From the NCBI GenBank assembly GCA_024509875.1, contig JAMPIV010000299.1:372001-436000 (forward strand): a DNA stretch of 64,000 nt, written 5' to 3'. This document shows positions 26,579 through 39,600 of the stretch, one piece after another. The position numbers and the translations under genes were made by a program. Within the stretch, counting starts at the first letter, position 1. Every line of letters starts with the position of its first letter. Origin of the DNA: Oreohelix idahoensis. Taxonomy: Eukaryota > Mollusca > Gastropoda > Stylommatophora > Oreohelicidae. Below the pieces are notes generated by a model, which had not been told where the DNA came from, did no database searches, and saw only the letters and a program-made list of their open reading frames with translations.

Positions 26579-27964
26579 TGATGTAGCTTTCGAAAAGAAA
26601 AATAATATAAGGAAACATATAGATACTTTTCAGTTAACCTTGTCTGACCTACCTAACAGAGTAATGTTGACTGGCTCTTTAAAACCTTGATTGACGAAAC
26701 AGACGATATTGATAACGTTGGTAACTATGCCAAAGATGTTAATAATTTGACACACTATACTCATGACAATCCACTGATATATTAGTAATACTTGATCATT
26801 TATAATTAACGTTTCCCTGAGGGAGTCTCCTAAATGAGACAAGTTTAATGCCTCAATAATCCCGTTAGCTTTTAGATGCATTATGTTAAGCGTTTTTATA
26901 CAGATGCGCGTTATATCTTACAATATCTAGCGAGGTCTGTTAAATTAATTCAAGAGTAACATTTGTGCTTTCCTTAAGAAATGTGTCGCTAGATCTGAAA
27001 ACGAATGTACGGGTTACAATATAATATCAAAACAAGAGTTTTATATACACTATTGAGATAACTATTCTCGTTATTCAAATGACTGTCTTGAACGTGAATA
27101 GTTGACACTGACCGCTAACAATGGTCTTTAAAATAAGCTATCTCCATCGTGTTTTAGATGTCATAAGTGTAATAATTATCGACGAGCATATGAACCAGAA
27201 CTTCTTACGATTAAACTACATGCATTAATTTTTTGAGTTTTAAAATATACACGAAGATAGTATTTAAATTCAAGTTTTATAATTTCAGAAGACGGAATAA
27301 TGGAAGACTGCTAATTATTAAGACTAAATACACTTTTTAACTGTGTAAAATTGGAAGATATACAATTTTCAATGTGAACAGGAACAACTACTGAAATTTA
27401 CAGTGTGGAAATAACAAAATTATTCCTTTTTAAATCGGAAAGTGAAGTTCCAAAAAAGTTAAAATGTAAACGTACACATACGGTTCTATTTCAGTGACAA
27501 ACAATGTTCAGTACGTCATTACATTAATACGTGTATTTAGTGTGAAGTCGGATGAAGAATTTTAGTGAAACTATTCAGTTTTAGAACAGATCATGCCTTA
27601 CAATAACAGATGACACTAATATGTTATAATCAGAGCTTCTACGATTATCATGGAAATAAACACAAAGAAGCATACATCTATATTATGTTCAGTAACTTCT
27701 ATAACAGAGCCTTGGCGCCGCTATTTTCGGCAAAGACGTAAAGGCAATTTATATTCAGTGGCGCAGTAATTTCTTTTTGTAAAAAATAAATCCAGCATAA
27801 AACTATTCTTAACCTCAATGTGTTGTAGTTAATAACTAAATCTAGCTTATATTGTCTATATGTGATACTTATGTTAAAATAAATTAATCGTATATTTACA
27901 ATCTAATATGTGTGTAATTTTAAACTGGAAACAGCTAATTTATATTATCATTATAACATGTAAT

Positions 27965-28240
27965 CTCCCCAAGGATCATAGGCCTTCAACAAAGATATAC
28001 CAAGTCTTCTTTCACCGTGAGATCAGGTCAAGGTCGTTTCAAGTTTTCGTCATCCCATTTGTGTCTCCAGTTCTCTTCTCCGTGTGTTTCTCAATCCCTT
28101 TGACCTCTGTAACCCTGGTGATTCCATAACAAGGAATGCCTGGTAAAACCATCAACATGTTTTCTCAATGTGTGTCCTATCCAACTCCATAGTCCTCTTC
28201 TCATCTCATGTTCCATTGATCCCTGTCAGGTTTCTGACGT
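27965..28240 (-). mobile_element. 3' end fragment of an RTE-like LINE
   Basis: On the minus strand this reads WSWIGHTLRKHVDGFTRHSL followed by LLWNHQGYRGQR. That is the C-terminal region also found at 30.7, 50.3 and 60.0 kb, and it ends near a CCTATGATCCTTGGGGAGA tail. Stops and frame changes make it non-coding. The region 28,250-29,180 holds nothing I recognise. Confidence 0.6.
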
Positions 28241-29189
28241 TGTATGCATACAGTAATTTTTAAATGATCCCCAGTGAAGCCAGCAAAACAAGGACTTTGT
28301 GATGACAAACTAAATATACTTGAGAAAGTAATTTTACAAACTCGGCAGCACCAAAAACAATCGACCGTTAAGTGAGAATATTTTTCTTGTAAAAGAGCAT
28401 TATATTTTATATTTCTTTACTAAGCATTGTTAAGTGAATCTGTATTAACCAACTTAATATTAGCGTTTATATGGGATGTGATCAGTGATTGCAGTTTAGC
28501 CAGCTTTGATAGTTTTCTGGGTTTTTTTTTTTCTGTATTCCTATAATACTATTTTAACAAATACCATGTCACTCTTTTCCTGCTTGTTGGATTTATGATG
28601 AATATTACTGGGTTAATCTGTTCCCCGATTATTTTGCTATTATTTCTACGAAGTATTCGCTACCCGTTTAAGCTACTACCGGGTTTATAAAAATATATTA
28701 ATTTATTTTTAAAACATCAGTATGTCTATATTGTCAGCTGCCTTTTCTGGGGGGAGGGATTATAACCAACAGTATCGGTATGTCTAGAACATTCCTATTT
28801 CCAGATTGAAATAATGCAATGCTTAGGCTGTAATTACATAAATAATTTATGCCAACACCTTTATCATGTTTTAACACAAAATAAATATCAGGCCATGACT
28901 TTCTGTTTACTATACCCGGTAGTGGTAATCTGGCTTAAGTGGTTCATGGATCGCCTCGGATCGCCTTGGCCTGGTCACACAAATTACATAAAACGCTTGA
29001 TAGAGTTAATGATTGCAACATATAAATACAATAAAACGTTTCATATGGTCATTCTTTTTTTTTTAAGTAAGGAATACTTGCGCACTAGATATTTGCAGTC
29101 TCTTAACATCATAGCGAGAAACGTAACACTTAGGTTATGTTACAGAGATAAGAAAATATTGTATAGAAATGTGTTTCTTTGTACATAGA

Positions 29190-31012
29190 AGCAAACACAG
29201 AAGTAAGAAGAAACATTGAAGAGGAAGTAAATTGAAGAGTTGGTAAGGAAAGCAGAAGAAGCTGCAGCCAAATGAAATATGAGGGACCTGTACAACACCA
29301 CAAAGAAGCTAACAGGGAGATATTAACAATCAAATGGCCTCATAAAAGATAAGAATGGAAAATTGCTTAGTAATATAGATGAACAAATAAAGAGATGGAC
29401 AGAACATTTTGAGGAACTTCTCAATAGACCAGCTCCAACTAATCCCCCAGACATCCAGCCAGCAGAAGAGGAGCTAGAAATCAGCTGTGAACGACCAAGT
29501 AGAGAAGAAATAAAGAAAGCAATAAAGCTTCTGAAAGATGGAAAAGCAACTGGTCCAGTTGGCATTCCTGCAGAGGCCATCAACACAGATAATGATACCT
29601 CTACAGAGATAATATACAAACTACTTGGCAAAGTATGGGAGAGAGAGGAAATACCAGCAGAATGGAAGAAAGGTTATCTGGTCAAGTTGCCTAAAAAGGG
29701 ACATTTACAAGAGTGCACAAATTATAGAGGAATAATGTTACTATTAGTGCCAGGAAAAGTATTAAACAGAATCATCCTTGAGAGATTAAAAGAGTCCATA
29801 GACAAGCAACTGAGAGATGAACAAGCAGGTTTTCGACAAAACAGATCCTGTACAGACCAGATAGCTACATTGAGAATAATAGTTGAACAAAGTCTGGAAT
29901 GAAATTCCCCGCTTTACATCGGATTCGTGGACTATAAAAAGGCATTTGACAGTGTAGACAGATAATCACCTTGGAAACTGATGAGGCATTATGGAGTTCA
30001 CATGGAGATCACTAATTTAATAAGGAAGACCTATGAAGACATGACATGCAGAGTTCTTCATGAAAGACAACTTACAGAACGGTTTAGGATAAGAACAGAA
30101 GTGAGACAGGGATGCCTCTTGCCTCCATTTCTTTTCTCATTAGCAATAGATTGGGTTATGAAAATATCGACATCACACAACATAAATGGAATCCAGTGGA
30201 ATCTGACTAAACAGCTTGATGATCTGGATTTTGCAGATGACGTGGCTCTTCTGTCACATAACCATAATCAGATGCAAGAGAAAATAATAATTCTCGTTCA
30301 GAGGTCCCAACAAGTAGGCCTGAAAATACACAGGGAAAAGACAAGGATTATGAGAATAAATGCAAGAAATGATAACAAGATTTAACTTAAAGAAACACCA
30401 CTAAAGGATGTAGAATCGTACACATATCGTAGTAGTAATATAGATCAAGTTGGAGGGACAGACAATGATATCAAAATAAAAATACAAAAAGCTAGAGGCG
30501 CGTTCATTGCATTGGGAAACATATGGAGGTCAAGATAAATCAAGTTCAACACGAAGATAAGAATCTTCAACTCAAATATCAAGTCAGTCCTATTGTATGG
30601 CTCTGAGGCATGGAGAGCAACAAAAACAACAACTAAAAAGCTACAGACTTTTATAAACGGGTGCTTGCGTTGAATAGAAGGACTGAAATGGTATGACAAA
30701 GTCACAAATGTGGAATTGATGGCAAGAATCAGACAAGTGCCACTGGAACAAGAACTGAGAAGATGACGCTGGCAATGGATAGTACACACACTGAGGAAAC
30801 CTGTTGATAACATTCCAAGGCAGTCCTTATTCTGGAATCCACAGGGAAAGAGAGGCAGAGGTGGACCAAAAACACACGGAGAAGAGAGCTGGATACAGAG
30901 ATGAAAATGATGAGGAAAACATGGAAAGGACTTGAACGGGTGGCACAGGACAGGAAGACGTGGCATGTGTTTGTTGAAGGCCAATGCTACTCGGGGAGCT
31001 AAAGTGTATTGA
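29190..31012 (+). pseudogene. RTE-like LINE, 5'-truncated: RT and C-terminal region
   Basis: The endonuclease is missing. The remaining product starts in the linker and gives KLLKDGKATGPVGIPAEAI, DEQAGFRQNRSCTDQIATLR and GFVDYKKAFDSVDR (palm Asp). After a stop, it gives EVRQGCLLPPFLFSLAIDWV and LDFADDVALLSH (catalytic FADD). The C-terminal part (about 30,600-30,980) has RRWQWI and [13 protein letters not shown] with stops and frame changes. The family is the RTE-like group common in molluscs, cnidarians and fish. A stop at about 29,900 and another near 29,962 break the RT. Confidence 0.8.
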
Positions 31013-33600
31013 TTGATATGTTTCTTTGTGTCAAGTATGATAAATGTTCTAAGTTTAGTTTGATACATATCACTGTCACGGGTTGCCTCCCCTGCCCTGC
31101 AGTAGCGGTCCAACAGGGGCCAAAACTCAAGAATGCCTAAAGCGGGTCGTCAAAGGTGTCTACCGTCGCACATGATTTCTCTTGGCAGAGATGTAGATAG
31201 AAGGGTAATGACGCTTCTATCCCACGGCAGGGTTCACAAGATATTAAGAAAAGCGAACACAATGCTGCACTGGCTGAGCACGTTAATTCTATGATCTGCC
31301 GACAACTTTCGTGAAAGACTGAACAATTATTAATTTTAGCTCGTCAAGCCACAACCTCTGATTTACTCAGTGGAACTCTTATTATTTTTGTATAGCTTTG
31401 TTAAGAGTGTGTTTAGTTTTTAAACTGACTGAGACAAACACGCAGTGCATTTAAAATGATTAAAACGAAGTTAAATTTGTATATTAACAAATAACAAATT
31501 GAATAAAATCATTTAGTTTTAACAAGGTTTAAAATAATTAAATGGTTTAAATGGTCATCTTTAAATGATAGTAGATTTTATGAAAAAAGTTCACTGTGGC
31601 AGCTTATACTCGTACTTTTCAATTAGCTGCCAGTAGTAGTTTCTGCTCCCGCTGATGGGTTCTTTGCAGTTAGGTCACTGGAATTCTCAGGTCTCTGGTC
31701 AAGATTACATGTGCAGCACGTTCCAAGAACAATCAAGGAGTAACTGCAAAGCTGGTCCCGCGTTTCTACGCCAGTTCACTTCTACCCTCACTTTGTTCCA
31801 GAGATTAGTACCATCACTGGCACAATCAACAACAACTATGGTAAAAGAATAGAAACGACACGATCTCCTTAGTATTGCATTTCCGGACTCATACTTATGT
31901 GTGCCCTTTCTCCTATTCAACCATCCCATCTAACTCAGAATTTACCCTCGAGGAGAATTACGCTCAATCCGTCGAGAGAAAAGCTTCTTTACATTTAACT
32001 TGAATAGCTTTATCTTTATTTTACATTTCAATGAAAAGGTTATTAGTACAGATAGAATATGTTTGCATTTACATCTCCACTGTCTGAAAAGTGTTCACAA
32101 TTTAAATTGAATATGTGTTCATTTAAAACTACACTGATTGAAAAGTTTGAAACTTGTCTTAGCTTTAAAGTGAATATGTTTAAATAGACATTGGTTTGAA
32201 ACTGTAAGTATTATACTTAGAATGTACATCATTTCTTTCATCTCTACCTCCCTGCTCCATATGGAACTTGGGACTACAGATGCTTTTAGTTCTCTGTAAG
32301 GAACTAGCAATAAAGCAGTCACCAGCCCTTGCAGTGGTAGTTTATGCAATCATCATTCTATTCGCTGAGGTTGCCAGCCTCAAATAACTTGGACATCTAC
32401 TAGCAATTTTCACATATTAATTTTCACATGGTAATATATACATATTAGTTCACATGTCAGTTATGAAAAATACAGAATATAAAATGACAACTTACGCCAA
32501 TCCTGACTCACACACTTTTTGCTCAGATGAATGAAGTTAAGGCACTTGATTAGGCCTCTGACATGTGTTCTTTGGTGTCGTTACTTTTATAAGATAATTC
32601 CATTTATGACTTCGTGTGTTTCAGTTTCCTCAGTTTTCCATATTAAAATGGTTGTTCTGTGATATGTAAGTTCTTCAAGATCGTTCCACAAAGTCCGGTC
32701 TGATAAATGGAAATTCCGAATTCTAAATTCTGGCAAGTCTGTTTGTGTCTTGGCAAGCGATTTCTCACAGTATCTTAACCCTGAAACGTGTCAGGTTATA
32801 TTTCTGTCCTGCCCCGCATATGTTTGTTATGGAGCTGCTCAGGGCTTCAATCATTTCAAACAAAAATGTTGGGTGTTAGTAGTTTAAAATTATTCCGACA
32901 AGGAGTAATTTTGCGCGTGATGCAAAGGTCACGTTTCCCATTAAACGTCGGATGCCTTGTTTACCAACTCACAAACACATCGGTAAACTCTCTCAGCAAT
33001 GTGTGTAAGAGGTAACATCTTTTCTTTTCGAAAGTAATCTTGTCAGTGCTGTCTGTCCAAAATATGACATCCCGTATTACCAGCTTTGCGACGAGCGCAA
33101 TCTCACTTTATCAGCAATTAAGCAAAAAAGCTGCGCGATTTCAGTGTTTAATCTGTAGTCTAATGTCAACTGCACTCGCGATAGCCAACATGGTTGTCGT
33201 TAATATTATGTTTGCTGATCCTTGCAAAGCTTCAGGGAAGGGACGGGTAACAAACAGACGTGATGACTTATCTCTGAGAGGGATGTAAGAATGAAAATCT
33301 GAAATACCTGCGACACATAACAGAGCAAGAAAGAAAGAAAGTGCGACAGTTGAAAGCACGCAATAAAAATCAGTACAAAAAATTTAACTGATACCGCCGT
33401 AGTGAAACAGATCGAGAAGAGTCGCCCCATTCTGTCACAATTGCAAATAACATTGTAAAATATGGTCTGTTACATAATTGCAATGTGTGATTGGGATTCT
33501 GTGTTACGATGTCTAACTTACACTAAACGCCATCATTGAAGTAAATACGTAAGAAACATTGCTTCTCAAGGAAAATAAATTACTCATATGTAATTTTATG
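31013..33600. other. gene-poor interval
   Basis: About 2.6 kb with no ORF carrying a family signature, no clear repeat boundary and no tRNA-like element. Short frames at 31.7 and 32.8-33.4 kb are compositionally unconvincing. It may be host intergenic DNA. Confidence 0.5.
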
Positions 33601-33639
33601 TCTTGGCATTTTAGAAAACCAACTTATTATGATAGGAAA

Positions 33640-34135
33640 CTCTATACAGAGCGATAAAACAGGAGGCAATCTGATCATCAGAAGAGATCCCCCTTCCCGT
33701 CGGACAAGTGTTTCGGCCCGTTTTACTCCTTTACACTCTAAGGGGGGCGGGCCCACCTTGGTCATGACTCCCAAGTGTCTCAGCCTCCTGTTGTCTTGTG
33801 TAGAAAAAAGCCATTCCACCTTGGTTTCCGCCAGCAGGAGGCAATTGTGACAGTAGCAAAGAGAAGACAAATTGTTTCGGTCGTTCCGCAGCACACCACT
33901 GAAACGCTTGCGTGACGCCGACAATGCGTAAATTCTTTTCGAGCCGGGCTCTAAAGTCTAACGTCGCCTGACACCCCATATAATGCACCGCATGTTTCTT
34001 GTACCGCCGCTGGCCTCTCACCAATAGAATAAAAAACTCGATGTATTGCGGACTTAGGAAAATTCAGGATGTTTCCTATACCGCAGGTGTGGCTAGATTT
34101 TACTGTAACGATTTCCATACCCTATTGCGGTTGTT
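33640..34135 (-). other. probable 3' UTR of the restriction-like-endonuclease LINE
   Basis: This follows the endonuclease stop at 34,136 on the minus strand. It is richer in G and C than the surroundings and contains a GGCCCGCCCCCC block at about 33,747 on the plus strand. The limit is set by where the composition drops to AT-rich DNA, so the end is approximate. Confidence 0.35.
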
Positions 34136-37050
34136 TCACAGCCAACATGATGCCCTTTCCTCAGTTTCACTAAGGTTCTTCAGTTCCCTTGTTCTCGACT
34201 GTCCTGTCAGACCCAACAGTTTCAATAAATCATACACTGACGCAACCACGAGCCCTTTTGCATCCACCTCAACAGCCATGACCCTTGCAGTGAACCTATC
34301 GTGTCTCAGATCCGCAGCCAGATCACTATACTTTGCTGCGGTGAACGAATGTTATTCGTCCAATCTGGATTCAAATGGCACGGTCAGTTCAATCATTATA
34401 ATCTGCTACGATGATGAAGATTGCAGCACTATATCCGGCCGTCTTCGAGATTTTATTATACTCTCTGGATATGCCCCTCGTCCAGATAGGTCTACCAGCA
34501 TCTTCCAGTCATTTGCACAGTCAAGAAGAGATGGTAAACTGCTACCTGATATACTCGGTTTGGGGTGTGCTGCCTTTCCTGCTCGCAGAAAGTATGTATT
34601 TGCGGTGCTCGGCCTGACTTTGCTATTTGTCTTCATCCTTGCCAGGTCTATTGTCGCAGCCAGCTCACTCAGCACTTTGTTGTAGCGCCATGTGTATCGC
34701 CCTTGCCCTAATGGCACCTTGCAGGCTGAAAGACCGTGATCAAGTGTCTGTCTTTCCTGGCATAAGGGGCACTGCTCATCATCCGACTTTCCCCATCTCA
34801 CAAGGTTTGTGGCCGATGACAGGAGATCATATTTTGATCTAATAATGAAGCTGAGCCTAAGAGGTGCCATATATCATTCCATGTCAAGGACCTTTGCATG
34901 GCTCCTTCCCATGTAGTCCGTTAGCCTTGTTGGGACTGCTTCATTGCTTTTTGCAACCTATTATCATTCTCAGCTCCTTGTATCTCCATAACTAACATGT
35001 CTCTGCGCTCCCTGCTTGATACCTTGGGCCACCAGCTTATGTCTCCATGGCCAAATCCCCGTCTATTCGTCTGTGTGAATCCAATTACCTCTCTTAGCTT
35101 GAGCGACGTTTGGGCAGCATCAAGAGCTTCTTCCATTTTCCACTTCCTACCTGTTTTCAGTGGGTTGAATGGACTTAACCACGTCGTCTGCTGACTCGCG
35201 CAGCATCATTGTGAGCCTTGCCTTTCCCACTTTGTACTCTTCAACAACTGACTTGAAAGGAAGCACAAGTTTTGACTCTTTGCAGTACAGTGCTACGTTT
35301 GACAGACCTGGTGGTACCCCTAGCCATTTTCTCATGAACTTGTTGACCCTCTGCTCTATAGCGTCCACTGTACTGGTGCCTATTTCATATATAAGCAGTG
35401 GCCACAGCAACCTGGGTATCAACATGAACTGGAAGCACAACAGTTTGAATTTTCCTAGGAGTCTGCTTTGGTCTATGGTCTGTAGCCCTCTGTCTGCCAT
35501 TTCTATTGAATGTTGCACTGCCTTCGAGTCTTTTAATGAGGCATCGTACACTCTGCCAAGACTTTAAACATGTTCCTCAATGACAGTAGGGATTCTATGG
35601 TTGGAAACCATGAATATGACCTCCGCTATCTTCCCTTTCCTGGCGGATAGGGCTTTTCGACTTTTTTTTGTTTTAAGCCTATTCTGCACCAGCTGACTAG
35701 TTCATCCATTCGTGTTAACATCCTTCGGGCCTGATGTTCATCTGATGTCAGAATTGTTGTGTCATCCATGAATGCTCTGAGCGGTGGCATGTGACACTTT
35801 CCACTGAGCTTTGGACCTATAGCCATTCCTTCAGCAGCATTGACGATCACCTGCATAGCCAAAACGAATAGTAGTGCAGAGATGGTACATCCCATCGCAA
35901 TTCTAACTTTAAGGCCAACCGACTTCGTTGTGTACTCTCTGGTTGAAAATCGGACAGAGAACCCTGCGAAATACAGCTTCAGCATTGCTGCAATCTCTTG
36001 TGGGACATGATACATTTCTAGGACCTGCCACAACATCTGGTGTGGAACGGATCCATAAGCTTTTGCTAGATCCAACCAGATTACATGGAGGTTTGCTCTG
36101 TCAGACTTTGCCTTTTGAATTGCTTCCCAAATCATTGGGGCATGCTCTAGACATCCTGGTGTACCTGGGATACCTCATTTCTGAATGGTAGTGTCAATAT
36201 ACCCATTTGCCAGGAGGTATGTCTTCTTCTTCTTCTTCTGTCCTTAGCCACAGACCGTCAAAGCAGTCAGTGGCCATTACGCCTAGTGGCGTCTTAGGGC
36301 AACAGCAGATAGGTTTTCTTTGCCATTGTTTCCCATCACGCCTAGTGGCGTCTTTAGGGCAACGGCAAATCAACCCATTTGCTGTTGTTTCCGTAATCGA
36401 AGTGACTGGCAACGGGTGATCAGCCCGTTGTGACAGGAGGTATGTAGTGAACCTTTTTGCCATCACTGAGAAGAATATCTTCCCTTCCACATTAAGTAGT
36501 GAGATTGGCCTGAACTGACTGATGTATGTGGAATTTTGTTCTTTCGGGATGTAGACTGTTCGCCTTTCTCCATTCTTTGCTTACAAGCTGGGTTTTCCAC
36601 GCACTCTTCAGTAAACAGAGCAGTCGTTTGAGCACCTCAGGGCATCTCTTAAACACAACATATGGAACACCATTAGGACCTAGAGCTGACCTGCACTGAA
36701 CATTCTACTTCTTGCATCGTTGGGGGCTTTGCGACCATCTGACTAGGTCATTCTCAGGTGTTCTTCCAGGTCTTCTTTCCTGATGTTTAGCGTTCCCGAC
36801 CGTGGCTGCTCAAACAGTTCTTTGGCAAACTTGAAGGGCTCCCTGAAGAATCTTTCCCTATCCCTCCGAGTCTTCCTTCTCTTCCTGCACAACCTTTCTG
36901 CTCTACAAAGGGCATTATGTTGGCCTTTCATGTGCTCCCACGCCTATCGTAACCCTTCCTTCTCTGTGGCCACTGCGTTCTTGAACATGTTTCTTCTTAT
37001 CCCTGATTCTTCTATTTTAATTTGTCTCCTACTTTTCTGCGGTGGGTTAT
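34136..37050 (-). pseudogene. LINE with restriction-like endonuclease (R2/NeSL/Hero-like group), decayed
   Basis: On the minus strand the product starts near 37,050 (5'-truncated) with RREKTRRDRERFFREPF-type basic sequence. RT motifs follow: VEGKIFFSVMAKRFTTYLL, VIWLDLAKAYGSVPH (palm Asp) and MPPLRAFMDDTTILTS (FMDD). A thumb-like region has RLLWPLLIYEIGTSTVDAIE, and a cysteine-histidine block CPLCQERQTLDHGLSACK lies at about 34,760. The C-terminus has RRPDIVLQS and, after a frame change, MIELTVPFESRLDE, the PD...E signature of the R2-type endonuclease. An in-frame TGA lies near 36,180, and a 211-bp LINE tail splits the RT at 36,223-36,433. The clade name is inference from these motifs. Confidence 0.75.
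36223..36433 (-). mobile_element. 211-bp RTE-like LINE tail inserted in the RT gene
   Basis: The insert has (TTC)n at its left end, then two hairpins ACGCCTAGTGGCGTC at 36,279-36,293 and 36,338-36,352. It is flanked by a 12-bp duplication CAGGAGGTATGT (36,211-36,222 and 36,434-36,445). Removing it rejoins the RT frame after KRFTTYLL. It is the same tail as at 1.69 and 62.04 kb, in minus orientation, and is a 5'-truncated LINE or tail-only SINE. Confidence 0.8.
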
Positions 37051-37365
37051 ATGAGTGCAATATAAAATGTAGTAGTTTTTTTTATATTTTAACTATGAAA
37101 TGCTGTAATAATTCTTTGTCACGTTTATGGTTATTAGCATCGAACGATATGCAATCTAAGGTTTGTTTCTAGGATGTATATGTAGAAAAGTACAAGTCTT
37201 AGTAGTTGACAGTTCGTCTTTTTTTATGACTGCTACATTTATAGTACCCGAAAATAATCACAGTCTCTGGGTTACTTCAAACTCAAAACTTCAGTGGATA
37301 TCATTTATAATTATCATTTAATCATAAGAAAAACAAGGTCAACGATTTGTTTGTTCACTAATTCC

Positions 37366-39576
37366 TGTAGTGAAATTGACAGAGATACAACGGTAAAATT
37401 CCTCCAAGGATAACATTTAAGTATAAAAACATAATGCGTAGGCTGCTGATGTACATGATCGCCTAGACCGCGGGTCATCATCCCCATAAAATTGACTTGC
37501 TAGACCGGAGGGGAACGGAGTATCAAAAGAAAAAAAAATATGACTGGAAAGGCTAAAGAGACGCAATGGGGGGGGGGGGGGAAATGGATGAAAGTAAAAA
37601 AATTCAAGTCCCCCAAATTGACACGAGGTACGGAATTGGACGTTTTGCGATACCAAGCGCTTGATTTGAATTTGAGCGGAAGAACGCAGATGTCTGAAAA
37701 AAATTACAAAAATTAAAAAGTAAATTTTTCTTAATATTAATGTTAGGAATATAAAAATTAGCTGGCCAGATGGCCTATTCTGAGCAGTGAACGAATATGG
37801 TCTTAATTTTACAGACGGATAGATAATATTGAAAATAATGACAAAAGACAGTGTAGTTCACATCATCGACAGACTGAATTGAATCTAAAAAGTGTGGTTA
37901 TTTGCACACAAAAACACGACCTTGGACACAGATGTTCAAATTTACTTGGCATAGAAGTGAAGGGACATTGGTGGTAGCTGTGTCTAAATATAACTTTTTA
38001 CAACAAAAATTTGAAGGGGAGAGAACGGTTGGGTCAAAAATCGAGCACAATTTTGTAGAAACACAAGTAGAGACGGACAGACTAACAGATAACCATCCAT
38101 ACGTGACTGAAGCTTGACTGAAATGACTTTAGTGAGGAAATTTGAAATTAAAAATAAACCTCGGCAGTGATTGGCCACAGACAATCATATCATTAGCGCT
38201 CAGAGCGCATTTGGGGTCATTCTTCAATAATTGTTCAGTGTTAGACACAGATTTTAAAGTGTGGTGTTTTCCCATATGAAAGACAGTGAGTTAAATTTAG
38301 GGACGCCATCCTATAGCCAGCAGCTCAGCTGAGTTTTGCTAGCACTTCTGTGTTAATTATTCATAATCTGGTAAGATTGAAATTATTTCTTTATATATTT
38401 TGAATATTGTTTCATGTTCGAGTGATTTGATACTGCCATATCATAATCTAGCCTTACAAACAAGTAGGGATTTTGCTCTAGACCCCCCGCCCAAGTCAGG
38501 GTCTAGGGACTAACAATGTACCTAAACACCAGCAAGGATTATGCAAGACAGATCAAGAGTTGAGAATAAGGAAACATATTACCTATCCTCTTTTAGGGTA
38601 GAAAACTAATAATTATTTTTCAGAATCTATAGTCTGGGAGGATCTATCGGATGTAAACCCACCATGGTAACTGTGCTGTTTGGTCAGAGAGATCTGACCT
38701 GTCTGTATAATGTGGTTGTTGTGTCAGTGTGGTGTCCAGACGTGGGTAGAGAATAGATTTTGACACATGGCCCATACTTTGATTGCAGAGCTGCGAGTTT
38801 CTGTCGTCAACGAAGAAGTATCTATTCGGGTGGTGATTTACACAAGTGTATCTGTGCAGTCCTTGTGACAGAGACCACCATTATTGCCCGCCAGCACGGA
38901 GAGGTGGGACCGCCTGATTTCAGCACCAGAGCTACAAATACCAGATGAGTGAGCCTCTGGTCTGCTGGATATTCACCAACCCCATTTAGTTGCAGATACC
39001 CCATAAAAATTCCCACCATTTTCTGGACACTGTGTAGTCAATATAGACAGGTGTGATGAGACCACCCCAACAGCACAGACAATAAATATCCTCCCTAGTA
39101 GCTGACTACCAGAACATTTTAATAAAACTAACTATTATAGTACTTAAATATGTACACTTTTGCATTTATTATGTAACATTCCATGCATAATTTTTATAAA
39201 TTTTAAATCCTTCTTTTAAAACAAGTTCTGGTCAAAATAAAACTTGATCCAGAACAAATAAATGTAATATAATTATATCAAAAACTTTACACACGTGAGT
39301 TAGTTCAGTGTATTGTAACACTTGTTAATCTTATTAGTCTTGTTAAATATCTATGGGTATATTTATAACTATCACACCACAGTACACATCATAACCCTAG
39401 ACACTTTACGCAGCTACATTCATTAAAAAAAAAATTAAGTGTGAGGTCGTAGTGGTAGCAAGAAAGGCCTTCTGACAATTCTCAATTACATTTTATCTCA
39501 GGAGCCTTCACAGCTGGCCTCATACAATTTACATGTAGTACCATCATCATCATACAATACCATCAATACCACTACA
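37366..39576 (+). repeat. 5' LTR of the young Gmr1-type element
   Basis: 2,211 bp with ends TGTAGTGAAATTGAC and ACCACTACA. It contains a G-run at about 37,568-37,580, a palindrome CTCAGCTGAG (38,324-38,333), an interrupted palindrome GGTCAGAGAGATCTGACC (38,682-38,699) and AATAAA signals at 39,237 and 39,257. Only parts align with the LTR of the 14.9-kb element, so the two copies belong to different LTR subfamilies. Confidence 0.95.
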
Positions 39577-39581
39577 TATAT

Positions 39582-39600
39582 TGGGGTCTTGTCCAGGGAT
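39582..39600 (+). promoter_or_regulatory. primer binding site of the young element
   Basis: TGGGGTCTTGTCCAGGGAT starts five bases after the LTR, identical in sequence and spacing to the site in the 14.9-kb element. It looks proline-tRNA-like. Leader sequence from 39,601 to 39,843 has no gene. Confidence 0.7.

Noticed and set aside
30445..31113. 222-codon minus-strand frame
   Set aside because: Antisense of the RTE-like LINE C-terminal region; no motif of its own.
33999..34685. 228-codon plus-strand frame
   Set aside because: Opposite strand of the restriction-like endonuclease region of the LINE, whose minus-strand motifs are clear.
38760..38948. 62-codon frame that is identical at 45,692-45,880
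   Set aside because: It lies in both LTRs of one element and is identical because the LTRs are duplicates. There is no family signature and the divergent LTR subfamily does not keep it.
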